Shown here: in pieces, positions 5,328 to 5,869 of the stretch
Layout: each line of letters begins with the position of its first letter
Numbering within the stretch: the stretch's first letter is position 1
DNA from: Bacteroidota bacterium
Lineage (GTDB): Bacteria > Bacteroidota > Bacteroidia > Flavobacteriales > Flavobacteriaceae
Reading direction: 5' to 3'
Assembly: GCA_023393485.1 (NCBI GenBank)
Contig: JAEWLD010000029.1
Span: 1 to 5,869 of the forward strand
DNA length: 5,869 nt
Notes under the pieces: model-generated
What the model was told of the DNA's origin: nothing
Database searches by the model: none
The model's input: only the letters and a program-made list of their open reading frames with translations
Translations under genes and position numbers: made by a program

Positions 5328-5869
5328 ATGAAACAATTATACTTCTTAATCCTTCTTTTTTCCTCAATCGGCTTTGCGCAGACCGTCCGGCTCGAAGGCA
5401 CGATCCAGGATAAAAACGGCGCGCCTCTTGAAATGGCCAATGTTATGGCCGTCAACAACGCGACCAAGGCGATGGATTCGTACGTTATCACCAACGACAA
5501 AGGCAAATTCGCGTTGATTCTCAAGCCCAATGCGGGTTACACAGTCAAAGTCAGCTATCTCGGCATGCAGACCAAGGAAATTCCCGTGACGACGGCCACC
5601 GAAAACCTGGTGCAAAACATCATCCTTGAATCTGGCGGGATTGATTTGCAGGGCGTCGAAATCGTCAATGAAATGCCGGTTTCAATCAAAGGTGACACGA
5701 TTGTCTACAACGCAGATTCGTTTAAAACAGGAACCGAACGTAAACTCGGCGATGTTTTGAAAAAGCTTCCGGGAGTTGAAGTCAATGCGGATGGCGAAGT
5801 CGAAGTCGAAGGCAAGAAAGTCTCGAAATTGATGGTGGAAGGCAAGGATTTTTTTGACGGCGATACCAA
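5328..5869 (+). CDS. TonB-dependent receptor-like outer-membrane protein, N-terminal part (cut by right edge)
   Basis: 180 complete codons are visible, reading through to the window end with no stop. Residues 1-18 (MKQLYFLILLFSSIGFAQ) are a Sec signal peptide. Residues about 20-100 form a carboxypeptidase-regulatory-like beta-sandwich: GTIQDKNGAPLEMANVMAV, then TNDKGKFAL and YTVKVSYLGMQTKEI, then a strand ending NIILE. This domain commonly precedes Bacteroidota TonB-dependent receptors. From about 110, IKGDTIVYNADSFKTGTERK and LGDVLKKLPGVEVNADGEVE resemble a plug domain, and VEGKDFFDGDT follows just before the cut. Such proteins usually run to 800-1000 residues with a C-terminal beta-barrel, all outside this window. 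The ATG at 5328 is the only start giving a clean signal peptide. It follows the second GLPGLI gene in the same direction; GLPGLI genes are often found beside receptors of this type, so a joint role at the outer membrane is likely. The substrate is unknown. Confidence 0.85.
   Translation, partial: MKQLYFLILLFSSIGFAQTVRLEGTIQDKNGAPLEMANVMAVNNATKAMDSYVITNDKGKFALILKPNAGYTVKVSYLGMQTKEIPVTTATENLVQNIILESGGIDLQGVEIVNEMPVSIKGDTIVYNADSFKTGTERKLGDVLKKLPGVEVNADGEVEVEGKKVSKLMVEGKDFFDGDT

Noticed and set aside
1..5869. Mobile element, CRISPR array or defence system
   Set aside because: No transposase, integrase, terminal inverted repeats, regularly spaced repeats or toxin-antitoxin-like pair was seen. All main genes belong to chromosomal Bacteroidota families and show similar base composition by eye.

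Overview
The window looks like chromosomal DNA of a member of the Bacteroidota, most likely Flavobacteriaceae. Three things support this: two GLPGLI-family secreted proteins, a TonB-dependent receptor with an N-terminal carboxypeptidase-regulatory-like domain, and a typical Bacteroidota histidine kinase/OmpR-type regulator pair. Start sites lack clear Shine-Dalgarno sequences, and several upstream regions carry near matches to the Bacteroidota -7 box (TAnnTTTG). By eye the base composition is more GC-rich than in a typical Flavobacterium, so the genus is left open.

Layout. Left block (1-1024, minus strand): a secreted protein of unknown function is followed, with a one-base TAATG overlap, by the start of a deoxynucleoside kinase that runs off the left edge. 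Middle and right block (1177-5869): a first GLPGLI gene (plus) converges, with overlapping stop codons, on a two-component operon (minus; kinase then regulator, 8-bp overlap). The kinase is divergent from a second GLPGLI gene (plus). That gene is followed by a TonB-dependent receptor-like gene (plus), cut by the right edge. There is no gene-free stretch above 300 bp; the longest gap is 186 bp (5142-5327).

How the genes may work together. Two GLPGLI paralogues bracket a membrane sensor kinase and its DNA-binding regulator, with an outer-membrane receptor-like protein downstream. The 119-bp divergent region between the kinase and the second GLPGLI gene holds three TTAAC repeats spaced exactly 10 bp apart, about midway between two candidate -7 boxes. 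This suggests, as inference, that the regulator controls both its own operon and the GLPGLI/receptor unit: an envelope-sensing module with unknown signal and cargo.

Other notable structure: a perfect 16-bp-arm palindrome three bases from the start codon of the unknown secreted protein, and degenerate heptanucleotide repeats between the second GLPGLI gene and the receptor gene. No tRNA, rRNA, CRISPR array, insertion sequence or phage gene was seen.
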